The position numbers were made by a program, and so were the translations under genes. From NCBI GenBank assembly GCA_043228905.1, contig JBHGNT010000008.1:15686001-15750000 (forward strand): a stretch of DNA of 64,000 bases. Reading direction: 5' to 3'. Shown here piece by piece: positions 24,058 through 34,799 of the stretch. This DNA comes from Azolla caroliniana (lineage: Eukaryota > Polypodiophyta). Each line of letters opens with the position of its first letter. Positions within the stretch are counted from its first letter, which is position 1. Below the pieces are notes generated by a model. The model saw only the letters and a list, made by a program, of their open reading frames with translations, did no database searches and was not told the origin of the DNA.

Positions 24058-25520
24058 TCAATCTATAAGCAAATCTGGCACACTAGGCTCTTTAGGCGCT
24101 AATTGTTCTAGACTATTCTCGTTTGTGTCATCTCCACGCTCTCCTGAATCTGATGTATGTTCAAATTGTGTTACATCTTCTAGGTTCACAAGCTCCCCTG
24201 CTTCTTCATCAATAGGTTCCATTGGTTCTCGTGAAGTCATTTGGAACATCTCTGTCTCATTGATGTGCTTAGCTCCGACTTCTTGATCTTGATCTGGACA
24301 ATCCCAAGTTCCAGTGGTCCTCATTTTGATGAAGTTAACTTGTGCAAGGTCCTTCTCCAACGCAACATAGTTTCGAAACATCTTCAATGCACAAGTTGTT
24401 GTAGTACCTAATGGCTGCATGAACACGAACAAGTATATATAAGAATTAAATTCTTAAACTTGATCGACAGACATCAAAGTAAATATATTTTATATACCTG
24501 TGCCAGAGAACAAGTCTAGGACCCAATCATCTGGATTTGAGAAGAGCTCTAGGAGGCGGTTGATCAATCTTTGAGGTTTTTGATAAGGATTCATCGTACT
24601 CTTATCACCTGAAACATGCCTTAATTTTTTTGTGACAGTTGGGCACATGACATAATTTACCACGTTACGCTCATTGACATGTGCTCTAGCCGTCTTCTTT
24701 GTTATTGAATCATAGTAACCCAAACAAAAATGTTCGACCACACTAACCATTCGATCGCCAAGGCTACATGTAATATTTGTTTTAATCCTACAGAGAAATA
24801 AAATCACATTTTAGAGGTATGAATGTCAACATATAATAACAAGTATCATAATGATTAAAAACAAACTGTGACACACCAATGCATGTGTTCAGTGGCATGA
24901 CAACGTGACTTTAGAGCTGTTGTGACTGACAGTGATTGCCCCATGCTATGGAATATGATTATCCTCCACAAGGGGGCCAATTTCAATTCGGCGAAATCCT
25001 TTACCATCTTCTCGATTTGGGGGTACTTGAAAGGCACATCATCATATGTTGATCCCGCAATTCGGAATCCATATGGTATGTCGGCTATCAGCAAAGTGTA
25101 GTGCCTTCTCCGTAACAGATCGAGCATTTGTGATACTTCCCCATTAAATACACTATAATGTAATTGTTTATAAGTATCAGACCTATGCACAAAACTCTTC
25201 ACAGTCTCCGAATCCTTAGGCAGTTCCATCTCTTTCCCTTTGGTCATTCTCTTCTCATACTTTGCACGTTCTAAGTGTGTGATAAAGGCAGTTGGAATAC
25301 CATCATTATTGTCGTTGGTCTTTTTTTATTTCGATGGTTTCTGCAAGTGTCAATGTTGTTAGGAGAGAACATTAGCTTTCAATGTATTAACATTCAAATG
25401 ACACATACCCATTCTCTAAAAACAATAAAATATTCCTCCAATGCCTTGTGGGAAGAAGTTATCGGGCAGGCTTGCTCCACTTCTTCCCATGTCGGTAAAC
25501 TCAATTTTTGCATCATCAAC
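24058..25520 (-). CDS. DNA N4/N6 amino-methyltransferase-like gene (possibly a relic), at least 4 exons
   Basis: Predicted S-adenosylmethionine-dependent amino-methyltransferase of the PF01555 (N6_N4_Mtase) type. Exons on the minus strand: 25520-25409, 25340-24877, 24787-24498, 24407-24058 (TGA at 24060-24058). All junctions are phase-consistent. Motif IV reads IADIPYGF where the family has (D/N/S)PP(Y/F), so the second position is Ile. The C-terminal half has NPYQKPQRLINRLLELF then VLDLFSGTGTTTTCALK, the SAM-binding motif X/I block, split by the intron at 24497-24408. The tail is acidic. The order IV then I is the beta-class circular permutation. One in-frame TAA lies at 25328-25326; it is avoided if translation starts at ATG 25247 or if the AG just after the A-run (exon start 25319) is the acceptor. 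The 5' start is unresolved because exon 25520-25409 opens in phase 2. Confidence 0.75.
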
Positions 25521-25559
25521 CTGAATCTTCATGTATATCTTGTGATTATACAATAAATA

Positions 25560-25890
25560 TGAAATTAAAAATTAAAAATCAATAATAATAGAGGGTGAAA
25601 GCAAGCTACGATGTACTAACTTTTGGGCAAAATTTTAGTACTATTTCAATTAAGAGAATAAACACTATAATTTATAATAAATCCAATAAACGTGACTAAA
25701 AAGTTTATCATCACCTATTAAAAAAATAAAAGTCACATTCAATGGGTTCAAAATTTAAAAGAATAATAAATTCACACATCCTTCTAGTGTTATGTCTCTG
25801 TCCAAGTGTCCCTTGTGTAATAAAATCCAGTTGAGGTTGAAGGTGCATATGTCGAGGTAAACTTATATAGAGTCTTTAATTATTGAAGGT
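25560..25890. other. AT-rich stretch upstream of the methyltransferase
   Basis: May hold a further 5' exon: a minus-strand segment near 25790-25850 is open and polar but lacks decisive signals. Nothing else was recognised. Confidence 0.35.
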
Positions 25891-26066
25891 GAGTGAGTGA
25901 GTGAGTCTCTCTCTCTCTCTCTCTCTCCTTCTCCTACCTCACGTAAGTGGATGTTGAAGTTACTCTCTTTCTCTCTCTCTCTCTCTCAGACTTCTATCTG
26001 TCTCTCTCTCTGTCTGTCTCTGTCTGTCTCTCTGTCTGTCTCTCTTTGTCAGATCTCCCTCTCTCT
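25891..26066. repeat. (GAGT)n and (CT)n/(CTGT)n microsatellite cluster
   Basis: A short GAGT run is followed by long CT and CTGT runs on the plus strand. Low-complexity Ser/Leu reading frames here are by-products of the repeat. Confidence 0.9.
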
Positions 26067-26604
26067 CAGATCTGTCTTTGCTTCTCCTGCATTCACAAGT
26101 GTTCAAGTTGTGGTGACGCTTCAGACCGTCTACACCTCCAGCCAACCATGTTTTGTGTTCTCTTTGACTCTTCTGCAACTCAAGGCGCTCTGTGCTCACT
26201 CTATCCCCTTTTCTCACTATGTCGCCACCATCTCTGCTCGTTGGTGGTTGTTGTGTCACATCATCCAGAGCAAACAAGTGTTCTCTGCTCTTTGTTGTTG
26301 TTGTGAGCCATCTGCAGTGAACATGCATTCTCTGCTCTTTGTTATTATTGTGACCCCTCTACAGTGTATAAGGCATTCTTTGCTGACTCTATCCCCTCTG
26401 CTCGTTGTGTTCATACCATCTCTACTCGATGTCCTTGTTATGACCCCTCTACAACAAACTTGCATCAACCTCTTCAAACGACACAACATCTAGGTCTCCT
26501 CCTATTGTAGGTTTTGCTGCATGATCTACAACAAGTTATTGGCAAATAACTTGTAACTCTACCACATATTCATTGAGAAGCTTCAACTTTTTGGGAAGAG
26601 GTAT

Positions 26605-27180
26605 ATTCTTGTTGATGTTTGTAAATGTTCTTGTTATGTCTGGTTTTTCAAATGTGTTCATTTGAGAGTCTTGTATAGAAATATGCTTGAGTCTTGTACA
26701 CGCTCATTATGGTAACGGGGTGCTATGATTATGTGATGTTATTTATATATTATCTTCCTCAACATGTTCTTGTTGAGCATGTTTGTTGGTGTTCCTGTTC
26801 TTCATTTATCTTGTTTTTCAAAAGCGTTCATTTGAGAGTCTTGTACAGAAATATGCTTGAGTCTTGTACATGTTCATATATGGTAAGGGGGCATTATGAT
26901 GATATGATATTATTTATATGTTATCTTCCTCAACGTGTTCTTGTTGAGTATGTTTGTCGTCTTGTTTTTCAAATGTGTTCGTTTGAGAGTCTTGTAACAT
27001 GTATATGGTTGAGTCTAGTACATGTTCACATATGGAAAGGGGTGCTATGATGATATGGTCCTATGTATATGTTATGTTCCTCAACATGTTCTTGTTGAGT
27101 ATTTTTGGTGATTTTCTTGCTCTTGTTCTATCTATTGTTCTTGTTCTTGTTCATCTTGTTCTTGTTTTTTCCAGTGTTCA
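26605..27180. repeat. Degenerate tandem repeat, ~150-175 bp period
   Basis: Three to four units start at about 26605, 26770, 26938 and 27088. Each has CTTGTTGA(T/G), TTTTTCAAA, GTTC(A/G)TTTGAGAGTCTTGTA, GAGTCT(T/A)GTACA, a TGCTATGAT-like block and TTCCTCAACATGTT. The last unit fades into (GTTCTT)n-like sequence. Unit-length variation comes from small indels. Confidence 0.7.
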
Positions 27181-27339
27181 TCCAAGAGCTGAGATATGAA
27201 TCTTGCACTTGTTACGGCTTGGAAATGGCATGTCCAAGAAGTGCTTTGTTCTTGATCTGGACTACTATGTCATGTTGTTGTTCTTATTGTTCATGTTGTT
27301 GCAATTATTGTTTTTTCTCTCTCAATGTTCATTTGTGAG

Positions 27340-27826
27340 TCGAGATTTAGTAATTCTATGATGACATATATATGATTTGTTATTTTTGGACCTGACTATT
27401 ATGTCATGTTCTTGTTGTTGTTGGTGGTGGTGTTATTGTTTTTGTGTAGTGTTCGTTTAAGGGTCGAGATATGCTTGAATCTGCTTTGCTTCTTCTCATT
27501 GTTGTTGGAATGGGGGATGCTTCACTTAGTACTACTATTTTGAAAAGTTGTTTTCTTGTTGTTATTCTCCTTGTTCTTGTTGATTTAGTATTGTTGTCTA
27601 CACATATTTATAGTGTGGTAATTTGTTGCGTGATTTAGGAATGGTATTCTGCTATGTATATTGATGTGTGAAGTACTAGTTTATAGCTATGCAAGGGAGT
27701 TAATATTGTGTTGTGGAAGCTTTTTTCGAAGAAGAGTGACAACTAGAAAATTGACAAAGAAGACATGCACGAAAAAGGCACTAGTCAAAGATGAAGTGAT
27801 GACACCCACAAAGAAATTCTAGTTAT
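27340..27826. other. Stretch between tandem repeats with no recognised gene
   Basis: T/G-rich sequence with TTGTTG runs gives way to unique sequence. No ORF or RNA gene was recognised. Confidence 0.4.
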
Positions 27827-30606
27827 ACAGTTGGTTTAGTACTATAATCCATTCTACATTTAGGTGGGCTAGGATAAGCATAGTACAAATTTAGGAGACC
27901 TTTAGGTGTATAGTTGATATAGTACACTAGTATCCATCCTATATTTAGGTGATCTAGTACTAACATAGTACACATCTAATTCAGCAATTAGTTGTACTAT
28001 TGGTTTAGTACTAGTATCCATTCTATATTTAAATGGGCTAGTACTAGTATAGTACACACTTCAAGAGACCTTTACGTGTAGAGTTGGTGTAGTACTAGAA
28101 TCCATCCTATATATAAGTGAGCTAGTACTTAGTACTAACATAGTACACACTTCATTCTGAAATTAGTTGTACACTTGACTTAGTACTAGAATCCATTCTA
28201 TATTTAGGTGGCCTAGGACAAGCATATTACAAATTTAGGAGACCTTTTGGTGTATTGTTGGTGTAGTACTAGAATCCATCCTATATTTAGATGAGCTAGT
28301 ACTAACATAGTACACACTTCATTCTGCAATTAGTTGTACAATTGGTTTAGTACTAGAATCCATTCTATATTTAGGTTGGTTAGGACAAGCATAATACAAA
28401 TTTAGGAGACCTTTTGGTGTATTGTTGGTGTAGTACTAGATCCATCCTATATTTAGGTGAGCTTGTACTAACTTAGTACACACTTCATTCTGCAATTAGT
28501 TGTACAATTGGTTTAGTACTAGAATCCAATCTATATTTAGGTGGGTTAGGACAAGCATAGTACAAATTTAGGAAACCTTTTTGTGTATTGTTGGTGTAGT
28601 ACTAAAATCCATACTATATTTAGATGAGCTAGTACTAACATAGTACACACTTCATTCCGAAATTAGTTGTTCAATTAGTTTAGTACTAGAATCCATCCTA
28701 TATTTAGGTTGGTTAGGACAAGCATAGTACAAATTTAGGAGACCTTGGTGTAGTACTAGAATCCATCCTATATTTAGATGAGCTATTACTAACTTAGTAC
28801 ACACTTCATTCTGCGATTAGTTGTACAATTGGTTTAGTACTAGAATCCAATCTATATTTAGGTGGGATAGGACAAGCATAGTACAAATTTAGGAGACCTT
28901 TTGGTGTATTGTTGGTGTAGTACTAGAATCCATCCTATATTTAGGTGAGCTATTACTAACTTAGTACACACTTCATTCTGAAATTAGTTGTACACTTGGT
29001 TTAGTACTAGAATCCATTCTATATTTAGGTGGGTTAGGACAAGCATAGTACAAATTGAGGAGACCTTTTGGTGTATTGTTGGTGTAGTACTAGAATCCAT
29101 CCTATATTTAGGTGAGGTAGTACTAACATAGTACACACTTCATTCTGAAATTAGTTCTACACTTGGATTAGTACTAGAATCCATCTATACTTAGGTGGGT
29201 TAGGACAAGCATAGTACAAATTTAGGAGACCTTTTGGTGTATTGTTGGTGTAGTACTAGAATCCATCCTATATTTAGTTGAGCTATTACTAACTTAGTAC
29301 ACACTTCATTCTGCGATTAGTTGTACAATTGGTTTAGTACTAGAATCCAGTCTATATTTAGCTGGGTTAGGACAAGCATATTATAAATTTAGGAGACGTT
29401 TTGGTGTATTATTGGTGTAGTACTAGAATCCATCCTATATTTAGGTGAGCTAGTACTAACATAGTACACACTTCATTCTGCAATTAGTTGTACAATTGGT
29501 TTAGTACTAGAATCCATTCTATATTTAGGTGGGTTAGGACAAGCATAGTACAAATTTAGGAGAACTTTTGGTGTATTGTTGGTGTAGTACAAGAATCCAT
29601 CCTATATTTAGGTGAGCTAGTACTAACATAATACACACTTCATTCTACAATTAGTTGAACAATTAGTTTAGTGCTAGAATCCATTCTATATTTAGGTGGG
29701 TTAGGACAAGCATATTGCAAATTTAGGAGACCTTTTGGTGTATTGTTGGTGTAGTACTAGAATCCATCCTATATTTAGATGAGCTATTACTAACTTAGGA
29801 CACACTTCATTCTGCGATTAGTTGTACAATTGGTTTAGTACTAGAATCCATTCTATATTTAGGTGGGTTAGGACAAGCATAGTACAAATTTAGGAGACCT
29901 TTTGGTGTATTGTTGGTGTAGTACAAGAATCCATCCTATATTTAGGTGAGCTCGTACTAACATAGTACACATTTCATTCTACAATTAGTTGTACAATTGG
30001 TTTAGTACTAGAATCCATTCAATATTTAGGTGGGTTAGGACAAGCATAGTACAAATTTAGGAAACCTTTTGGTGTATTGTTGGTGTAGTACTAGAATCCA
30101 TCCTATATTTAGGTGAGCTAGTACTAACATAGTACACACTTCATTCTGCAATTAGTTGTACAATTGGTTTACTACTAGAATCCATTCTATATTTAGGTGG
30201 GTTAGGACAAGCATAGTACAAATTTAGGAGACCTTTTGGTGTATTGTTGGTGTAGTACTAGAATCCATTCTATATTTAGATGAGCTATTACTAACATAGT
30301 ACACACTTCATTCTGAAATTAGTTGTTCAATTGGTTTAGTACTAGAATCCATTCTATATTTAGGTGGGTTAGGACAAGCAAAGTACAAATTTAGGAGACC
30401 TTTTGGTGTATTGTTGGTGTAGTACTAGAATCCATCCTATATTTAGTTGAGCTATTACTAACTTAGTACACACTTCATTCTGCGATTAGTTGTACAATTG
30501 GTTTAGTACTAGAATCCATTCTATATTTAGGTGGGTTAGGACAAGCATAGTACAAATTTTGGAGACCTTTTGGTGTATTGTTGGTGTAGTACTAGAATCC
30601 ATCCTA

Positions 30607-31163
30607 AATTGTACAACTAATTGCAGAATGAAGTGTGTACTAACTTAGTACTAGCTCACCTAAATATAGGATGGATTCTAGTACTACACCAAGAATACAC
30701 CAAAAGGTCTCCTAAATTTGTACTATGCTTGTCCTAACCCACCTAAATATAGAATGGATTCTAGTACTAAACCAATTGTACAACTAATTGCAGAATGAAG
30801 TGTGTACTAAGTTAGTACTAGCTTACCTAAATATAGGATGGATTCTAGTACTACACCAACAATACACCAAAAGGTCTCCTAAATTTGTACTATGCCTTTC
30901 CTATCCCACCGAAATATAGAATGGATTCTAGTACTAAACCAATTGTAAAACTAATTTCAAAATGAAGTGTGTACTATGTTAGTACTAGCTCACCTAAATA
31001 TAGGATGGATTCTAGTACTACACCAACAATACACCAAAAGGTCTCCTAAATTTATACTATGCTTGTCCTAACCCACCTATATATAGAATGGATTCTAGTA
31101 CTAAACCAATTGTACAACTAATTGCAGAATGAAGTGTGTACTATATTAGTACTAGCTCACCAT
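30607..31163 (-). repeat. Inverted block within the satellite array
   Basis: The same satellite units run in the opposite orientation for about 3.3 units. The left junction is abrupt (forward ATCCTA to inverted AATTGTACAACTAATTGC). The right junction is the centre of a perfect dyad. Confidence 0.93.
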
Positions 31164-31210
31164 GTGAGCTAGTACTAATATAGTACACACTTCATTCTGC
31201 AATTAGTTGT
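31114..31210. repeat. Perfect 47-bp inverted repeat with 3-nt spacer
   Basis: Arms 31114-31160 and 31164-31210 are exact reverse complements around CAT. The inner arm is CTATATTAGTACTAGCTCAC. It marks the head-to-head boundary of satellite units of opposite orientation and could extrude as a cruciform. Confidence 0.9.
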
Positions 31211-32171
31211 AACCTTGGTTTAGTACTAGAATCCATTCTATATTTAGGAGGGTTAGGACAAGCATATTACAAATTTAGGAGACCTTTTGGTGTATTGTTG
31301 GTGTAGTACTAGAATCCATCCTATATTTAGGTGAGCTAGTACTAACATAGTACACACTTCATTCTACAATTAGTTGTACAATTGGTTTAGTACTAGAATC
31401 CATTCTATATTTTGGTGGGTTAGGACAAGCATAGTACAAATTTAGGAAACCTTTTGGTGTATTGTTGGTGTAGTACTAGAATCCATCCTATATTTAGGTG
31501 AGCTAGTACTAACATAATACACACTTCATTCTGAAATTAGTTGTTCAATTGGTTTAGTACTAGAATCCATTCTATATTTAGGTGGGTTAGGACAAGCACA
31601 GTACAAATTTAGGAGACCTTTTGGTGTATTGTTGGTGTAGTACTAGAATCCATCCTATATTTAGTTGAGCTATTACTAACTTAATACACAATTCATTCTC
31701 CGATTAGTTGTACAATTGGTTTAGTACTGGAATCCATTCTATATTTAGGTGGGTTAGGACAAGCATATTATAAATTTATGAGACCTTTTGGTGTATTGTT
31801 GGTGTAGTACTAGAATCCATCCTATATTTAGGTGAGCTAGTACTAACATAGTACACACTTCATTCTGCAATTAGTTGTACAATTGGTTTAGTACTAAAAT
31901 CCATTCTATATTTAGGTGGGTTAGGACAACCATAATACAAATTTAGGAGACCTTTTGCTGTATTGTTGGTGTAGTACTAGATCCATCCTATATTTAGATG
32001 AGCTAGTACTAACATAGTACACACTTCATTCTGAAATTAGTTATACAATTGGTTGAGCACTAGAATCCAATCTATATTTAGGTGGGTTAGGACAAGCATA
32101 TTGCAAATTTAGGAGACCTTTTGGTGTATTGTTGGTGTAGTACTAGAATCCATCCTATATTTAGGTGAGCT

Positions 32172-32302
32172 GCTGACGAAGATCCACACGGCCGAGAACG
32201 GGTCAGATATGCTGACCAAAGTACTGATACCCAACATACTGGAAGCATGCCGGAAGCAGATCGGACTAGTAAGACATCCCATGCCAGAGTGAAGGGGGAG
32301 TT
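32172..32302 (+). pseudogene. 3' end of copia family A pol (RNase H tail) plus PPT
   Basis: Homologous to the last ~40 codons of the intact element's ORF (near 51128-51244), with GAACGGGTCAGATATGCTGA conserved. It ends in the stop and the purine tract GAAGGGGGAGTT (32291-32302). The 5' boundary is abrupt against the satellite. Confidence 0.85.
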
Positions 32303-32916
32303 TGTTAGGAAACAGGTCCCTCCGGATGGGAAGACCCCGTGAGAACCGGATGAGGAGTATCCGGAAACGGAAGACCCGGTGAGAACCGGATGATGAGTGC
32401 CCGGCAAGCGCCAGATGATGTAGGCCTGGTGAGGAGTGCTCACCGGATGAAGGGACATATTCGTAAATATGTTTCTGAGAGTCCATCGGGGCTATATTTC
32501 TAAATAGCCGAAAAGTCATATTAGTATAAATATGACTTAGGGCAAAGTTAGTGTATATGTTGTTGTCATTCTTGTTGGCGAAAAAGATTAGAGCGCAACA
32601 GTGTACAGAGAGAGAGAGAGAGAAAAAGAAAGAAACGAAGAGGTCGTTGCCTCTATTGTAACCGCTGCCTGTGGCGAAGATCGTGAGCACGAGGTCGTTA
32701 CCTCCATGAGCTCACTGTTGTAATCATTGTGATATACTAATAGTTTGCAGTTTGTGAGCTGCCATGGTTTTTCCCATATTTGGGTTTTCCATGTAAACAT
32801 CCTGGGTACTCTTCTCTCCATTGTGTCGTGCATTCATTCCCCGTTTTTCTGTGTTTTATGATTCTAAGCTCGGTTGTGGCCGAGCGTTGTTCACCGAGAG
32901 CGTGTAGTTCTTGTCA
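32303..32916 (+). mobile_element. 3' LTR of a truncated copia family A element
   Basis: Starts TGTTAGGAAACAGGTCCCTC and carries the LTR landmarks CCGAAAAGTCATATTAGTA, a GA-run, TGTAACCGC and TCGGTTGTGGCCGAGCG. It ends near GTTCTTGTCA. It is diverged from the LTRs at 46424 and 51255. There is no 5' LTR or target duplication because the element is cut off at 32172. Confidence 0.85.
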
Positions 32917-33425
32917 CTAATTAGCTACTAGGATAGCTAATTAGCTACAATGATAGCTAATTAGCTACTTTCTCAACTATGTAGTAGCTAGGATAGTTTA
33001 TTAGCTACTAGGATAGCTAATTAGCTGTCAGTAGCTAATTAGCTACTAGGATAGCTTATTAGCTACTTTACACAACTATGGCAGTAGCTAATTAGCTACT
33101 AGGATAGCTAATTAGTTGCCAGTAGCTAATTAGCTAGTAGGATAGCTAATTAGCTTTTTTACACAACTATGGTACTAGCTAATTAGCTAGTACCATAGCT
33201 AATTAGCTACTAGGATAGCTAATTAGCTATGAGTAGCTAATTAGCTAGTAGCTAACTAGCTGCCACTTAGCTAATTAACTACTGTAGTAAACTATGGCAG
33301 TAGCTAATTAGCTAATAGGATAGCTATTAGCTGCTTTAATCAACTATGGTAGTAGCTAATTAGCTACAACAATAGCAGCAAAATAGTTTCCATACTTTTT
33401 ACGGCTTAGCTAATTAGAAAAGACT
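32917..33425. repeat. Self-complementary TAGCTAATTAGCTA minisatellite
   Basis: Dozens of copies of AGCTAATTAGCTA, itself a palindrome, alternate with CTAGGATAGC and AACTATGGTAGTAGC-type spacers. It begins directly after the family A LTR. A small outlier block of the same motif occurs at 34741-34796. Confidence 0.9.
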
Positions 33426-33465
33426 AAGCTTATTAGTTACAGTATGGTATACCTATTAGTTTTCT

Positions 33466-34573
33466 TCACTCATTTGGTAGAGTTGTACTGCAATCTCCCA
33501 AACAGAATGCAGCAATTCGACAGGCATGTTGAAAACAAAGCAAATGGTATGTGTGGTTGCATGGTTGTAGGTGAACCAACAAAGACGCAGTTTTGTCCTC
33601 CACACCTAACCTACAAGCGATGCAACGTGCTTGAACTGTCAATAAATCATTTTCGGGTTCTCCTTCATTTGGTAAGGGAGCAAGAATGTTCAGGTCCAAA
33701 TCTTGTCTGGTCCTTACCATTCCCTCCACAAAATGTAGATGCTTCTTAAGGCAGCTAACTACCTGTTCTTGATGAATGTATTGTTCCTTCAACGTAACAG
33801 AGAAATTTACCAATTAATTATTCCTGTCTGAGAAAGATACACCAACTTTGCTCAGGAATCGTTAACTTACTTGAAGCTTTTCCAAATTGTAATCTACAAC
33901 AGTATTTACACCTAGAAGGTCCAAGTTCATTGAAAGAACCTGGATCTCTATCTGCAATTATATTTTACGTTGGGGATCCAGTGGCCCCTCTAATTCAAGC
34001 TCCTGTTGCGCAACCTATTCTAGATAATGCTTGATTAGCACATTTTACCCTTAAAGTTATTTATAACACAATCACATACCAGCAAAACAATAGTTACCTG
34101 AATCTTATTTCTAATCGTTGTAACAGCGGAAATAACTTTGCTCTCCATTGCAGAAGCCATTGTGGCTTTCTCTAAATCAGTCTTAAAAAATGCCAATGTC
34201 TCACAAGCTTCATGGACATTTTTTAGCATATAGCTAACCAATGTCTCACCTGTATCATCGGCATTGGCTTTCCTTGGGTGTCAGTGTGGTGTATGCCCCC
34301 GATTTGCGAGACACACCTGCTGCTACTCCCCGATTTGCGAGACATCCTTGTATGGGACTCCAAGGACTTTGCCCTATTCGATTTTGGGGAAATATGAATC
34401 GGCACCAAAGTTCAGACAATAGTCAAAAAGAAAAAACGAATGTTTGGGGTTTATGTAACTGAAACATACCTGGACGATGATCGAGCGGGTTTTGTGTTGT
34501 AGCTCTCAATTTGCAATGTCGATTTTCTGCTGTTGCAGGAGCTACGTCTGCGTTCGTGCTCTGAGTACTCCAT
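33466..34573 (-). pseudogene. RING-finger-like gene fragment with intron-like gaps
   Basis: The minus strand has exon-like pieces: 34573-34470 (ATG, ends at AG|GTATGT); about 34241-34090 (a helical segment ending KVISAVTTIRNKIQ at a GTAACT donor); about 33940-33875 (SMNLDLLGVNTVVDYNLEKL, ending at GTAAGT); and 33782-33466 (KEQYIHQEQVVSCLKKHLHF, then CIACRLG, LQPCNHTYHLLCF). The last piece recalls the C-terminal RING of BOI/S-ribonuclease-binding E3 ligases (CxxC, then PCxH). An in-frame stop lies in the piece near 33970, and the piece phases were not all reconciled. A decayed or captured gene fragment is the safest reading. Confidence 0.4.
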
Positions 34574-34740
34574 TTGCATTCAAAATCAAACTTAGGCTAA
34601 ACAGGAAATTGATGACATTGAAGTTGACCTTAGATGATGGTGTTATTCCCCAAGTTCCACTACATCTGAAACAGAAGTTCAAATATTTGAGTTTTTTCAT
34701 AAATTAGTTTTTCAAATATTTGATTTTCCCACAAAAAAGA

Positions 34741-34796
34741 CTAGCTAAACAAATAGCTAATTAGCTATGGCCATTTTAGTAGCTAATTAGCTATAA
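34741..34796. repeat. Outlier block of TAGCTAATTAGCTA repeat
   Basis: Three to four copies of the same self-complementary motif as 32917-33425, on the far side of the RING-like fragment. Confidence 0.8.
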
Positions 34797-34799
34797 TAG

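Larger units (their letters stand above)
27827..32171. repeat. Satellite array of ~167-bp dimeric units
   Basis: About 26 units. Successive CACACTTCATTC marks at 28146, 28313, 28479 and 28646 are 166-167 bp apart. Each unit consists of two related halves of about 83 and 84 bp. Both halves start TAGTACTAGAATCCAT(T/C)CTA and share the next ten bases plus a CATAGTAC block, then diverge: one half continues AGGAGACCTTTTGGTGTATT, the other GCAATTAGTTGTACAATTGG. Unit identity is high in the middle and lower at the left end. A block in the middle (30607-31163) is inverted. There are no ORFs. Confidence 0.95.

Noticed and set aside
25897-26493. 198-codon plus-strand ORF with Ser/Leu runs
   Set aside because: It is produced by the (CT)n/(CTGT)n microsatellite; the rest shows no domain and overlapping frames are equally open.
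31114-31210. Hairpin as a transcription terminator or miRNA precursor
   Set aside because: Its arms are simply two satellite units meeting head to head, so the symmetry is explained by the inversion; no transcript evidence.
27827-32171. CRISPR-like array of regular repeats
   Set aside because: Units are contiguous ~167-bp tandem repeats without unique spacers, in plant nuclear sequence.
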